Of a stretch of DNA of 64,000 nt, positions 32,716-43,490 are shown one piece after another. Both the position numbers and the translations under genes were made by a program. The stretch lies in the NCBI RefSeq assembly GCF_910594005.1, contig NC_057815.1:84925552-84989551 (forward strand), written 5' to 3'. Position 1 is the stretch's first letter. Each line of letters starts with the position of its first letter. Below the pieces are notes generated by a model that worked only from the letters and a program-made list of their open reading frames with translations, was not told the origin of the DNA and searched no databases. Source of the stretch: Cervus elaphus (taxonomy: Eukaryota; Chordata; Mammalia; Artiodactyla; Cervidae).

Positions 32716-33334
32716 GTCTGATACTCTTTCTTCCAAAGGCATAGGTAAAAATTCTTATGTAGTCTATATACATATGTTAATTGGTATCAATACATAGTAT
32801 ATTAACATGATTTTTTTGGCACAGAGCATAACTAATGTTTTTAAATATTTCATGTAAGTTCAGTTTCTTTCAATTAACTTTTAGACTTGACGTTAAAGAC
32901 CTTTGTCAATTGCCACCCCTAAGAAGTAATATTTTAATTAAGTCAATAGTAGCCAGTGACAATGCCTGAAGGCGCATGGAACCTACAACATACTCTCTAA
33001 TGCCAATCTCCCTAAGCCAAGTATCTCCAGTAGTGGATATTGTTTGCACAGAATCCTCTATGCTCTTTTCTTTTCCACGTGCTACGTGGTATACATCAGA
33101 AGACTGGAATTAATGATGCAGACTGGACCCAGGGAACACAGCCAATAGAGACAATCAAGACAATGCAAATCACATCTTCATGCAAGGTCTTCACATGCTA
33201 GCTTATGATAATCCAGACTCAGGGACCAAGATGAATTCTCTTTTATGGAATTCTCCTAGAAATAGTTCAGTCATCCTGTTGAGCCAACACTGCTGCATCT
33301 TTGTGTGTGCATAAAAGCCAATGTCAAAAGCACA
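32716..33334. other. Low-repeat sequence, no gene seen
   Basis: Ordinary composition, no frame or recognised repeat. Confidence 0.5.
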
Positions 33335-33430
33335 TTTAACAATTGACAAAGCATTCATAGTCACTTGTTTGATCCTAACCACCCTCTGAGGGAGGTGTTT
33401 CCCCTAACCTCTTAGTTACAGAGACTGGTT
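33335..33430 (-). mobile_element. MIR fragment, antisense
   Basis: 'gatcctaaccaccctctgag' then 'ggaggtgtttcccc' matches the reversed MIR segment (aatcctcacaac.. gaggtaggta.. cccc). Confidence 0.6.
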
Positions 33431-33499
33431 GGTGCTCTCTTTTTATTTCCTTTTAAAACACTTCCCACCTTCATTTTTCTCCCTTGTAACTATCACAAC

Positions 33500-33830
33500 A
33501 ATTTTATACATATCCATTAATTTTTTAAATAACATGCAGTCTTGCATTGTATATGTATTATTTTATACAAGTAAGCAGTGCTGTACAATAGATCATATTC
33601 TGTACATATTTTTTTCCCCTTCACTGCTGTATTTTTAAGATTGATCCATGGTGCCATGTGTACATCCACCTTTTTATTTAGCCTTAATTGACGGCATAAT
33701 TTATAGTGTGTATCTACTGTGTATAAATTATCCTGCCCCAATGATAAACACAGAGATGGTCTATGACTTAATCTTTTTCCAAACAATACTGTACTGAACA
33801 TTCTTATACAGAAACCCCTGTGAGCCATTC
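33500..33830 (-). mobile_element. Decayed L1-like 3' UTR, antisense
   Basis: 'gattgatccatggtgccatg', 'catccacctttttatttagc' and 'caatactgtactgaacattc' fit an old reversed L1M 3' region. Confidence 0.45.
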
Positions 33831-34059
33831 TCAAGGCGATTAGCCATAGAAATCTCCATAGAAAATTTGACTAAATATTGCTTTAAAGGTATGTAGAATG
33901 ATTGCAACAGTCTGGACTTAAAGAAGCAATGCTCAGGGATCCTGTGACTCCATACTCACTCCCATACTTGGCATTCCTCAGCTTACTAAAATTTCTTCCA
34001 ATCTGATGCATGCAAAGTGATATTTGTTTAATTTGCATTTTGCTTGTATTGAATCTGAA

Positions 34060-34218
34060 ATCATATACCTTCCATAAAGACTATCTACTTTTGGCAAGGT
34101 ATAGGCTCTCAGTAAATGTCTAACTGAATGTTTCGTCACATACTGATGGTCTGTTTGCACATTTGCTACTACTACTTCTACTATTACCACTGTTACTGTT
34201 TTTATTACTATTTTATCT
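34060..34218 (+). mobile_element. MIR 3' end with trinucleotide-like tail
   Basis: 'ggctctcagtaaatgtctaa' and 'ctgaatgtt' resemble the MIR/L2 end; 34165-34218 is an imperfect (TAC/TAT)n stretch as often grows from such tails. Confidence 0.5.
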
Positions 34219-34399
34219 ACTGGGTTTTTTGCATTTTCTTTTTGATTTGTGTGAGTTCTTAGTATAATATAGATATAAATAATCATAAGTTTTATTTAAT
34301 CTCTTCTTCCAACCTGTCATCTTTTAGCTTTTCTCCCACCTCCTTACCATAACAGAAGTCCCTAATTTTAGTATAATTAAATAAATAAAAGGCTTGCCA

Positions 34400-34556
34400 T
34401 GTGGTCTATTCTATGATAATTATTATAAAAAGCTTTCTCCAATGTACAGATTATAAACATGTGCTTCTTATATTCTTATATCAACTTTAGTAATTTTACA
34501 TTTCACACTGTTTCATAATCTATCTGGAGCATACATTTATATGTGATATTACAAAA
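34400..34556 (-). mobile_element. Possible L1M fragment, antisense
   Basis: 'ttataaacatgtgcttc' and 'aatctatctggagcatac' match reversed L1 sequence (tataaaaatattctcc.. gatccatctggaattt) loosely. 34219-34399 is AT-rich and unassigned. Confidence 0.4.
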
Positions 34557-34576
34557 AAAAAAACACCTGATTTTTT

Positions 34577-34787
34577 TAGTTTAGTTTAGTCGCTCAGTCG
34601 TGTCTGACTCTTTGCGACCCCATGGACTGTAAACTATCAGTCTCCTTCATCCACAGGATTTTCCAGGTAAGAGTACTGGAGTGGGTTGCCATTTCCTTCT
34701 CCAGAGGATCTTCCCGACCCAAGGATCGAACCTGGGTCTCCCACATTGTAGGCAGATACTTTACCGTCTGAGCCACCAGGGAATTCC
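34577..34787 (-). mobile_element. Bov-tA-type SINE, well preserved, antisense
   Basis: 'tagtttagtcgctcagtcg' to 'gagccaccagggaattcc', with an intact reversed B box (ggatcgaacctggg). Confidence 0.94.
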
Positions 34788-35230
34788 ACCTCTAGGCACC
34801 CCCAAAAAGAGCAGAGAGAATTCCACAGGACCCCCTAAAAATGAACACCCCATCCCCCACACATACACACACACATAAAGTTTGTTTCCTGTGGCATTTA
34901 AATTAATCTGGTTGGTCCATAAAAAATAAGTATATATAGTTGGTTTTTCCTATGTACATGTATATATATATACATATATATATACACATATGATTTTTTT
35001 TAATACCCCCACATTTTGAAGCAAATTTCACATTCTCTATTAATGTCATTACAACAGTGTCATTTCAAAGACTTGTATAGTTTCTTTCTGGGTTAGTCCT
35101 CTGTAGACCCACAGACAACAAAATCTACATGAATAGTGTCCTTGGAGTTGGGCACAGTAATGACCTGTACTCTTGTTAGATATTGCTCTGAGCAAACTTG
35201 ACTCATCTCCAGTTACAAAGACAGTGCCTG
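34788..35230. other. Unassigned, with AT/CA simple sequence
   Basis: C/A-rich start (ccccaaaaagagc, then (ac)n near 34861-34875), and an 18-bp TA palindrome at 34958-34975. The rest could be an old LINE piece. No gene. Confidence 0.5.
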
Positions 35231-35234
35231 AATT

Positions 35235-36495
35235 TTCCATTATAAATAATATTTGTTGCAGGATTTTGGTAAATAACTTTTAATCAAGTTAAGGAAGCTC
35301 CTGAAGTACAAAGAGATTTTTTAAATGTTTTACTTCTTTGAAAACAGAAAACATGATTTATTTTTTTTCCTTTGGTTAATAAACTAGAGAAATTACATTG
35401 ATTAACTTTCTGATAAACGAAAAAAAATCGTGAGTTAAATATGACTTGATCACATGTGTTTTAATGGACTACAGTTTTATTAAGTATTTTAATATCCATA
35501 GTCTTCCAAAATAACTTCACTACTATGCATTCCCACCAGCAAAAAATGAAAGTTCCTCTTGCTCCATAATCTTGTCAGCATTTGATATCATCATTATTTT
35601 GGATTGTGGCAGTTCTGCTAAGTAGGTAGTGATGGTAGCTCATTGTTGTTTTGATTTGCAATTCCCTAATAGCATATATATGATTGTTGAGCATCTTTAG
35701 TATGCTTATTTTATCTTTGGTAAGATATCTGTTTAGGACTTCGTTCTCCTTCAACACTATGTTGGTTGTTTCAGGTCTTTTGTTCTCCACAGAAACTTTG
35801 GAATCATTTCAATAATGTCTTCAAAATAATTTGCTGGAATTTTGATTAGGAATGCATTGAATCTAAAATCAAATTGGGAAGAACTGACATCTTAACAACA
35901 TTGTCTTCCTATCCATGTGCATGGAATTTCTCTCCATTTATCTAATTCTTTAACTGTGTTATTAGAGTTTTATAATTTTTTTTTCTTATAGAGTTAATAC
36001 AGAGTTGGTAAATTTGTACCTAAGTATTTCATACTTTGGGTGCTAATGTAAATGGTATTATGCTTTTACTTTCAAATTCTACTTGATCATTGCTAGTATC
36101 ATAGGAATGCAGCTGACTTTTGCACATTAACCTTGTATCCCATAATCTTGACTTGTTCCTGATGTCAGAAAGCTTCAAGCGTCTCACCACTAAGTATGAT
36201 GTTAGCTGTAGCCTTTTTGAAGGTATTCTTATATCAAGTTGAGAAAGTTCCTTTTCGTTCCTTGTTACTGAGAGTCTTTATTATGAACTGATGTTAGATT
36301 TTGTCAAATGTATTTCCAGTGTCTAGTGATATGAACATGTGACTTTTCATCTTAGCCTACTGATGTGATAAAGTACATTCATTGACTTCCAAATGTTAAA
36401 ACAGCTTTGCTTACTTGAGATAAAAAACGCTTGGTCATTGGTAGGCAACTCTTTTTATACATTGTTGGGTTCAATTTGCTAATTAAAATCAACAA
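35235..36495 (-). mobile_element. L1M ORF2 fossil, antisense
   Basis: 'gcaggattttggtaaataac', 'gttgttttgatttgcaattc', 'ggaatgcattgaatctaaaa' and 'agttttataatttttttttc' are reversed L1 ORF2. It is highly degraded, and the order of parts suggests internal loss or two overlapping relics. Confidence 0.7.
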
Positions 36496-37160
36496 CCCTT
36501 CCAGATCCTTCAGAAAAATGAGGTCACAAGGCAAACTGCTGCCTCCAAAACTGGAGAGAAAGGGAAAAATACAGATAATTACAACTTACCAAAGCAGAAA
36601 CTGAGGCGCAGAAGCCCTGGGGGACGAGTGCCAGAGAAGGACAACCTCAGCCGTAACTGACAAATTGCTAGAGGCTCAGCGTGGAAAAGTCTGAGAATTA
36701 AAAACTCCAGAGGGGCCCAATCATCGAAGGATGCCTATGTCCTCCTTATGAGTTTTAACATCCAGCAGCTGAACAGTGAATTCAGCTGGTTCTTACAGTG
36801 AATACTGGAGAAAAATCTCCTCCTGTTTCATAAAGGGAAGAAGGAATGTAACCATTTGAAATAATCCAGAACAACCTGCTTTTCTTAATAAGACCTGCCC
36901 TAGGAGAGACTGTTTTATCAGAGCCTAAACATGTATACTTAATTTAGTCAAGTGAAATGTAATACTTGGAATTCACTGGAGACAAAGTGCTAAGTAGGCA
37001 ATAATCTTAAGAACTCTCCAGAACCCTCTACTCAATTCCTCTCTCCTCCGTTCCTACCAACAGTTGATCTGTGTTCTTTTCTATTACAGATTGCTTGACA
37101 AAAATATTAAGATAGCATATCTCATCCAAATTAGATTAATTTTCCAAATATCAGCCAAAC
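36496..37160. other. Unassigned, possibly an ancient LTR
   Basis: Segments 'gcctccaaaactggagag', 'agcagctgaacagtgaattc' and 'ctattacagattgcttgac' have the feel of an old dispersed LTR, but I cannot name it. No reading frame. Confidence 0.3.
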
Positions 37161-38155
37161 AAAAATGTCTCTAAGTTGAACATTAGAAAAAAAACAGGGG
37201 TAAGATTAGGTCAAATTGCCTTTACAGTCCCTAGAAATCATGTACATCACACATTCAGCCAGCAAATTTAACTTGGAAAAAAAAGGAAAATGGATCCAAA
37301 CAAACAAAAAATAGTCCTGACTTTTTTTTTCTATATGGAATCATTAATTCTTGATTAGAGGCACAAACTGCTTGGAAATGGATGCCAGAAGATAAGAAAA
37401 TAAAAACACTCCTAATAATGGGCTCTAGGATTATGTACTTAAAACATTTCTCTTTCACCAGCTTATCAGGCGACCAAAAAATTGAAAGCAATTTGCATTG
37501 GAAGTAGAGAGACACTTTATGATGGTTACGCTCTATGCAGCATTCTGGAAAAGCCAATAAATGCAATTATCGTGCAGTTGTGTTGCTCATTAGATGATCA
37601 GTGTAAACAAATAACATGACTCAGAATCAATCACCTGTTTCTCCTAGAAGCAAAGGGAGCTTGATACGTGGAGAAGGAAACATTCTAGACAGGACTGGCT
37701 CTTCTGGGTCAGCTTCTGAAAGCAACTGTTATTTTACATGACATGTGTGTTTGTTCAAGAGGGTATCAAGATGCCCTCAGTGGCACACCTAAGGGCAGAA
37801 AGAGGGAAAAAGAGGCGTGCTCCATTTGTAAACCCTTCATAATAGCCTCCAGAACAGAGTAAGCACAGGCAGATATTGGTCATTAGAGCTAAACAAAGAT
37901 AGCGAAAAATAAAATAATTTCTATCCTTGGAAAACAGTAAAAAGAGGGACAAGAGACAGAGTCCTCCAGTTTGGAGGCTCGTTATGGTTAAAGTGTCCTT
38001 ATGCCCGGGACTCAGGGATTATGTCATTTCCACTATCATAAAGTGACCCCTCACACAAACACACAAATTAACAGAGCTCCTCCTTCCTTACGTAATAGCA
38101 AAGAATCCTTCAGGGAAAAACATGGTGATTGTATTAAATTTTATCTAACACATTG
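37161..38155. other. Repeat-poor island with clustered transcription-factor motifs
   Basis: No gene is seen; the 103-codon minus frame at 37255-37566 is unremarkable. Between 37491 and 37623 are an octamer (ATTTGCAT, 37491-37498), a forkhead-type TGTAAACA (37602-37609) and an AP-1 TGACTCA (37617-37623), all exact to consensus. Confidence 0.4.
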
Positions 38156-38418
38156 TAACAATATTTCTCAACTGGCAGTCATTTTGTCTCTCACCCACTG
38201 GTACCATTTAGTAACATCTGGAGATATTGGTTGTTAACAACTGAGAAAGGTATTACTGGTATCTAGTAAGTAAAGGCCAGGGATGCTGCTAAATACCCTT
38301 GAATTCTCAATGAAACTGGAAGGAAAAAATATGTCGTCCAATGCACAGGACAGATTCCTTCTAACAGAAAATTATTTATTTCAAAATATTAATTGTGCCA
38401 AAGTTGAGGATTGATGCA
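38156..38418 (+). mobile_element. MER5A-type hAT-Charlie DNA transposon
   Basis: 'tttctcaactggcagtcatt', 'aacatctggagatattggtt', 'gccagggatgctgctaaata' and 'caatgcacaggacag' match MER5A along its length. It is non-autonomous and has no transposase. Confidence 0.9.
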
Positions 38419-38914
38419 ATAAATAACAGTAGGTAAAATCAGCTGTACATGAAAGATAGGTCCCTGTTGCTCTTTATTTGATTTCCTGACACTCTATAAG
38501 AATCTTAAGCTTTCCTTAATAGATATTAGAAAGAAATCTTAAGTAAGATGTCATCTCTCAGGGACAGACCTAACATTAAAAGGAGTGCTTGTTCAGATTG
38601 CACCCCTCTTAGCTCCACAGAATAATGTTGCATTATTATCATCAACATATATTTTACCAAAGTAAAATAAAGCCTTTCCTTTTCATCACATGGGTTAAGA
38701 TACTGTGGAGTAGTTACAGTTATCTTACCACTGAGATCTTTGCCCTACTTCCCCAAGAACTGAATAATTTAATATTTCAACATCTCAGGACACAGTATTG
38801 CTGGAGAAAGTTGTGATTCATACATGCTTTCTTCTTCTCTACAACTAAGTAACTGATGTCTTTCACCAAGATAATTGGAATAAAAACTGAAGAAGTCCTT
38901 GAATCCTTTGATTC
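38419..38914. other. Unassigned sequence
   Basis: No gene or recognised repeat; a 63-codon frame at 38625-38816 has no features. Confidence 0.5.
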
Positions 38915-38949
38915 AGTCATTATTTATCTCAAGATACATATTGACCTCA

Positions 38950-39233
38950 ATAGTCATAGGAAGGACTGATGCCGAAGCTGAAGCTCCAATACTTTGGCCA
39001 CCTGATACTAAGGGCCGACTCACTGGAAAAGACCCTGGTGCTGGGAACGACTGAAGGCAAAAGCAGAAGGGGGTGACAGAGGATGAGATGGATGGATGGC
39101 ATCACCGACTCAATGCACATGAGTTTGAGCAAACTCCAGGAGACAGTAAAGGACAGAGGAGCCTGGCGTGCTGCAGTCCACGGGATCCCAAAGAATCAGA
39201 CATGACTTAGCCACTGAACAACAACATATTCAC
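38950..39233 (+). mobile_element. BovB LINE 3' end, 0.28 kb
   Basis: It runs from 'ggaaggactgatgccgaag' to 'gccactgaacaacaac'. ACATATTGACCT (38936-38947) and ACATATTCACCT (39234-39245) are a target duplication with one change. Confidence 0.92.
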
Positions 39234-39399
39234 CTACTATGTACTAGGCATTTTGCCAGACACCAGAGCATTGATAAGAGGACAAATACCATCCTTTTCC
39301 TTACAAAACATAAACTTATATGACCTGTGAGTTGCTAGGGCAAGGGGACAGAGGTGAGACAGCGTTCACAGACAGGTAAACCCACAATTATTGTGACAG

Positions 39400-39636
39400 G
39401 AAAAATAATCTCCCTTCTACCAAGAGAAGTCTACTTCCAGTCCCTAGGATCCATGAATACATTATCTTATGCAGCAGCAGGGAACTTAGATGATGGACAG
39501 AATTGGTAATCAGCGACAAGAGTCTCAAGGGAATCCAACATGAGACTTATGTGGGCATCTTGCCCTCCAAAGCTGTAGGATAATGTATTTCTATTGTTTT
39601 AAGCCTGTACATGTATAGGGTTTTGTTACAACTGCT
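39400..39636 (+). mobile_element. MLT1-like LTR
   Basis: 'agtccctaggatccatgaat', 'acattatcttatg' and 'ttctattgttttaagcc' then 'gttttgttacaact' follow the order of MaLR LTRs in sense. It is shortened internally. Confidence 0.65.
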
Positions 39637-39838
39637 GTTGTTGCTTAGTTGCTGAGTCATGTCCGACTCTCTTGCAGCCCCGTGGACTGCAGTCTGCCGG
39701 GCTCCTCTGTCCATGGGATTTCCCAGGCAAGAATACTGGAGTGGGTTACCATTTCCTTCTCTAGAGTATCTTCCTGACCCAGGAATTGAACTCACATCCC
39801 CTGTATCGGCAGGCAGACTCTTTACCACTGAGCGGCAG
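39637..39838 (-). mobile_element. Bov-tA-type SINE, antisense
   Basis: 'ttgttgcttagttgctgag' to 'ctttaccactgagcgg'; the reversed B box is altered (aggaattgaactcac). Confidence 0.92.
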
Positions 39839-40779
39839 GACACGGACACAAATGCCTAGTGCTTTGAAGAGGAAAAATGAGATACACCTGAGCAAGGCAG
39901 GGTTATGAGGTTTGTGCATGTATATCTCAGGGTCTGAGGGGTTAGGGAATCAATCAAGAAAAGCTTTCCAGATTAAACTCTAAACTGGGTCCTGAAGAAT
40001 ACATGTGTGTTAGTCTTTTGAAGAATAGTATAACAGAGCTCCAGGCAGAAGGAATAGCGGCAAAGGTTTGGAAGTGAACAAGACTGTGCTTCTGGTGAAT
40101 TGTGTTACATTGCTCAGTCAGTAGAGTAAAAGGAATGCAAATAATGGGGAAAAAAGCAGGAGATATAAAGATCAGAAGCTTGAGTACTGCAGACCAAGTT
40201 ACTGAGTCTGGATTTGACTCTAAAAAATAGTCAATAAAAACTTTTAAATAAAGAAATGACAGGGTCTAATTTTAGAGAAGAAAAGTGCTCTGGTTGCTGC
40301 ATGAAGACAGGATTGGAGAGAGAAAAACTAGGAGCAGGGAAACCAGCTTGAGAGAGTTGCCAGCAATTCCTGGGAAAATGGTCACCCACAAAAATCCATT
40401 GCACCCGAGGTAGAAATAGTTGGGTTAAGAAAAGCAGGATCAAGAAGAATTGGTTAAAACATGTAGACAAACAACTATGCGTCTATGATGACAAAGAGGA
40501 GGAGCCAAGGATGAAGCCCAGGTGTATCCAGCTTGGAAAATTCAGTGGATGGGAGAGAGTCTTTCTGTTGAACAGAGAAACATGAGCAGTCAAGAATTTC
40601 ATTCAGCCAAAAAAAAAAAGGTTTTAAATATGTTCGTGCTGTAGGGTCTGAGAAATACAAGGGTGGACCAGAATGCCAGGAAAGTAGTTTACAGGCTCCA
40701 CGGCTGTGTGATGTCTTACAGCTACACACTCCTGCAGGACCATTTGCTAGGGTCAGAACTTGAGAGTGCCTAGGAAGGG

Positions 40780-40983
40780 GGTCCCTGGTAGCTCAGACAG
40801 TAAAGAGTCTGCCTGCAATGTGGGAGACCTGGGTTTGATCCCTGGGTCAAGAAGATCCCTTGGAGAAGGAAATGGCAACCCACTTTAGTATTCTTGCCTG
40901 GAAAATCCCAGGGACGGAAGAACATGGCAGGCTACAAGGTCACAAAGAGTCACACACCACTGAGTGACTTCACTTTCACTTTC
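40780..40983 (+). mobile_element. Bov-tA-type SINE with 8-bp duplication
   Basis: A head with 'ccctggtagctcagacag', a 'gggtttgatccctgggtc' B box, and the 'gagtgacttcactttcac' end. AGGAAGGG flanks it at 40772-40779 and 40984-40991. A short internal deletion lies near 'ggctacaaggtc'. Confidence 0.94.
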
Positions 40984-40991
40984 AGGAAGGG

Positions 40992-41934
40992 AGTCAAAGG
41001 AGGATTAGTTTCTTAAATGACTCACCTCTAAGCTCGGTGGTCTGTTCCTTTTAGTCTTGAAATTGGCCTTTGGATCATAAATAGAAAGCAGTTTTTAATA
41101 TAATATAGAAAAAATGAGGGGGAAATTCATCTTTTAAATGATTTCCTTCTGAGTTAAAGACATCTCTAAAAATTAAAGAAATTTCTGGCCTTTTACTCAC
41201 AGACATAAATAGATATCTAGGTTCAATTAAGATTTGTGTAAAAACAAGAGAATGGGGGAGGACAGAAAGAAAGAGAGTGAGAATGAGAGCAAGAGAAGAA
41301 ATCTTTGTCCTAAAAGACAGCTGAATGAGGGTGTGGGGGGGAGGATTCCCTTTCTTAAAAGATCATTGAATAAAATATAACCTTGCAATGACTTTGAATA
41401 GCCCAGGTGGTTCTGGCGCAATAAATATACATTTCCAAGTTATTAGTGATTTGCAAACATGATTCACCTGTGGCTGATTTATGAGCATCAAAACATTGAT
41501 ACATGAATTTGCTCCTGAACTCCAGCATATCCTAGTGAGCCAGGGGACTATTTACAACCCTTTGCATTCTTGTAGGTGTGGGTTGCAGATGTTTCATTTC
41601 ATTGTTGATAATATGCATTCATAAATATATATGTAGGCAGACACTTGAAAATTTGGAAGCTGTTCTATTATTCAAAATATATTCAACATGCCTCTAACCC
41701 TCGTATCTCCACAACATCATTCTTTTTCATTTCTGCCTTTTTTTCACATCTATATAATCAGTTTACTTGCATTCTTTTCCCACCTGATCTTGTCTCTATT
41801 GAACTGAAGATTTTTTTAACCTCTATGGATCCCAATCTCGCTCATTTTCCTTTTCTTCCACTTAAATTTGTATTCTAAAATGGTATTTAGTTTTACCAAA
41901 CTCTAGGTAGGAGAGCAGGAAGACCATCCTTAGA
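40992..41934. other. Low-repeat sequence, no gene seen
   Basis: A purine-rich patch at 41247-41300 and a G9 run at 41334-41342. Otherwise featureless. Confidence 0.5.
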
Positions 41935-42075
41935 TGGAAATATAGTTTCCTTCATTTACTAGCTATGTGACATTGGCAAATTATGTAACTTCTCTAAATT
42001 TCAGTTTCTTTACTGGTAAAGTGAAGGTAATATGACCTACCACATAAGTTTATCTTACAATTGTGTAACATGGCC
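41935..42075 (+). mobile_element. MIR SINE remnant
   Basis: 'atttactagctatgtgac', 'attggcaaattatgtaac' and 'ttcagtttctttactggta' are the MIR core in order. Confidence 0.85.
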
Positions 42076-42800
42076 TTCTTTGTTCTACAAAGGATTTACA
42101 CCACCAAATAGTTCTCCTTTTTGTTTTTGTTTTTGGTACCTGAATTATCCTGTGTCTGAGAATATAGCTGAGTGTGGAAATAGGTAGAGTGTAGCAGATT
42201 ATGTGGCAGAGATGTGCTCCACAGTGATAAACGTGACCCAAAAATGTAGTAAGAAATACAGGGAGAAAAGGAAGCATAGTTTTATGTAACATGGTTTTAC
42301 TTAACATCTTTTTCTGTTATTCCAGATATGCCAATTCATGAACCTATGACTTTCAGGCCAAAATCTTGTTTCGATTGTGATGATGCATTTTAGAAGGCCA
42401 GGGAGAAAATAAAATACCTTTTAAAAGAAATTGTTAAGTGATATAACTTTAATTTCTGTGCAGTTATGTGGGTGCTATCATCTGTAGGATATAAACCTGA
42501 TATCTTTTAAAATCACTAACAGGGATGACATCTGTTCCATCAACTTTCATTAACTTGCATCCTTATCTGTGCTAAAGGAAAAAAAAAAAAAAAGGTATGC
42601 AAGGGATTATTTAATGCAGAATATGCTCCAAACTTCCTTTCATACCTGCCCAAAGTATGTGTGAACATATGTGGCGCCTTCTTCCTTCTCGATGGCTTCC
42701 TGAATTCCAGCTTTGCCCCAGATTTCTTCCTGGCTAGTCTTTCAGGAAAATGAGAATTGTGGGTACCTGTTAAGTAATCTTCATTTCAAGACCCAGTCAC
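42076..42800. other. Unassigned sequence
   Basis: Contains an A15 run at about 42578-42593. No gene or recognised repeat. Confidence 0.5.
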
Positions 42801-43025
42801 TTTCCATACAAACTTTTATTGCAAAGGGCCAGCCAGTAAATATTTTAGGATTTGAAAACCCTGAAGTCTTTGTGGCACGTACTCAACTCTGCTACGGTAG
42901 CAGAAAATCAGCCATGGATGAAATGGAGACAAATGAGTACGGCTGTGTTGAAGTAAAATTTCATGTACAAAATAGGCAGAGAGCTGGGTTTGCTCATGGG
43001 CCAAGTTTGCAAACCTGGGCTCTAG
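42801..43025 (+). mobile_element. MER58-like hAT DNA transposon remnant
   Basis: 'gcaaagggccagccagtaaa', 'tattttaggatttg', 'actcaactctgctacggtag' and 'gctgtgttgaagtaaaa' match a widespread mammalian hAT non-autonomous family in order. The 113-codon frame over it (42713-43054) is not a gene. Confidence 0.75.
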
Positions 43026-43490
43026 ATCACCTAGGGTTAATTTCTATGATCTGATATTACTCCCTTTGAACAGGTCAACATTAAGGTGCATCATCAAAGT
43101 GTTGATATCAAAATGCAACTAAAGAAAATGTCCTGCGAGACGAGGGGAACAACAGAAACTCAGACTTTGGTTACAAAATTGAAGTCTACAGGCTAAACGC
43201 CCTATGGGGGAGGCACTAGGGTGCTCTCAGGTTATCTGTGGTAAAGAACCAATTCTTTTCCAACCCATATGGCTTGGAAAGTATAAAATCATATACTTTG
43301 ATGGCAATGGCAAATTGTTTGGAGAAATTCCGAAATGTTTAACTTCACTTTTGGTATTCTTCTCAGTGTGAACCAGTAGCAACCTGATTAGAACCAGCGG
43401 AGGTCCATGGACCATGCTCTGAGGATGCTAACTGGTGTGTGAAGGGCAAGTCCCTGCCTGGATATGTTTCAGCCTTAAAGACTTTATCAT
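43026..43490. other. Unassigned sequence
   Basis: No gene or recognised repeat. Confidence 0.5.

Larger units (their letters stand above)
38915..40740 (-). mobile_element. Ancient L2, antisense, interrupted
   Basis: The reversed L2 3' end (cacctactatgtactaggc) lies at 39240-39300 and the reversed upstream part at 39890-40650 (gaatacatgtgtgttag, 'ggcagaaggaatagcgg', 'aaagaaatgacagggtc'). The gaps are a BovB end, an MLT1-like LTR and a SINE. It is strongly diverged; the right border is soft. Confidence 0.6.

Noticed and set aside
36496..37160. Processed pseudogene
   Set aside because: No frame or poly(A) tail, and no protein match that I recognise; left as unassigned.
42713..43054. A 113-codon frame as a gene
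   Set aside because: It overlaps a MER58-like DNA transposon remnant.
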